Shown piece by piece: positions 63,952-64,000 of a stretch of 64,000 bases of DNA (within the stretch, counting starts at the first letter, position 1; the number at the start of each line of letters is the position of its first letter). The translations under genes and the position numbers were made by a program. The notes beneath the pieces are model-generated. The model searched no databases and was not told where the DNA came from. It saw only the letters and a program-made list of their open reading frames with translations. Origin of the DNA: Cinclus cinclus (lineage: Eukaryota > Chordata > Aves > Passeriformes > Cinclidae); contig NC_085046.1 in the NCBI RefSeq assembly GCF_963662255.1, positions 100,147,324-100,211,323 on the forward strand, given 5' to 3'.

Positions 63952-64000
63952 AAAACTAGTGAGAATGAAAAGTCAAGACAATCTATTTTACAGGCAAAAA
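63952..64000 (+). other. Possible exon start, runs off the window
   Basis: A long pyrimidine tract ending in TTACAG (AG at 63950-63951) is preceded by a branch-point-like CTGAC at 63902-63906, an ordinary distance for a 3' splice site. After it two of three frames stay open to the window edge, giving KTSENEKSRQSILQAK or, one base later, KLVRMKSQDNLFYRQK. The third closes at once. I recognise no protein family in either, and only 49 bases are visible. Several equally good acceptor-like tracts elsewhere in the window have no exon behind them, so this stays a weak candidate. Confidence 0.2.

Noticed and set aside
1..64000. Search for tRNA, rRNA, snRNA, CRISPR, phage or bacterial operon features
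   Set aside because: No B-box-like tRNA core, no regularly spaced direct repeats, no ribosomal RNA strings and no packed coding layout were seen.

Overview
The window is vertebrate nuclear DNA, almost certainly avian and probably from a passerine. It is AT-rich, has no bacterial-style packed coding, and carries several CR1 LINE fragments plus one GC-rich solo LTR of a type I associate with songbird genomes. The order-level call rests on memory of LTR family appearance and is an inference. No protein-coding gene, tRNA, rRNA, CRISPR array or operon could be supported. Every long open frame outside the repeats looks like chance. The two longest open frames (193 aa at 59331-59912 and 143 aa at 31628-32059) lie antisense to CR1 sequence.

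Layout: 1-16.9 kb is unique-looking, gene-free DNA with simple repeats (C12 at 1229, a pure (AC)23 at 13650, an A-rich tract at 14129). A degraded CR1 3' end lies at 16.9-17.4 kb. 17.4-26.1 kb is unique-looking and contains a pair of overlapping hairpins at 22144-22183. A second CR1 3' end (26129-26483), a 25-bp tandem duplication (26624-26673) and a solo LTR (26789-27483) cluster around 26-27.5 kb. The largest retroelement is an inverted CR1 of about 1.9 kb (31090-32968) with a broken reverse transcriptase frame. It is followed by a forward CR1 fragment (34615-35222) in which the catalytic FADD box reads FASD. 35.2-48 kb and 48.4-58.8 kb are again gene-free, separated by a very old inverted CR1/L3-like remnant (48020-48405). 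At 58.9-60.1 kb two CR1 fragments sit tail to tail, and both lack their 3' ends. The remainder holds a pure (CAAC)12 microsatellite, a 23-bp palindrome and, at the very end, a splice-acceptor-like signal followed by an open frame that runs off the window.

The simplest reading is a gene desert or the inside of a very large intron, in which the only interpretable material is decayed retroelements, microsatellites and possible but unproven conserved noncoding elements. I found no undescribed system. The items most worth checking are the possible exon at 63952, the tail-to-tail CR1 junction, the competing hairpins at 22144-22183, and several candidate regulatory blocks that only alignment with other birds can confirm or reject.
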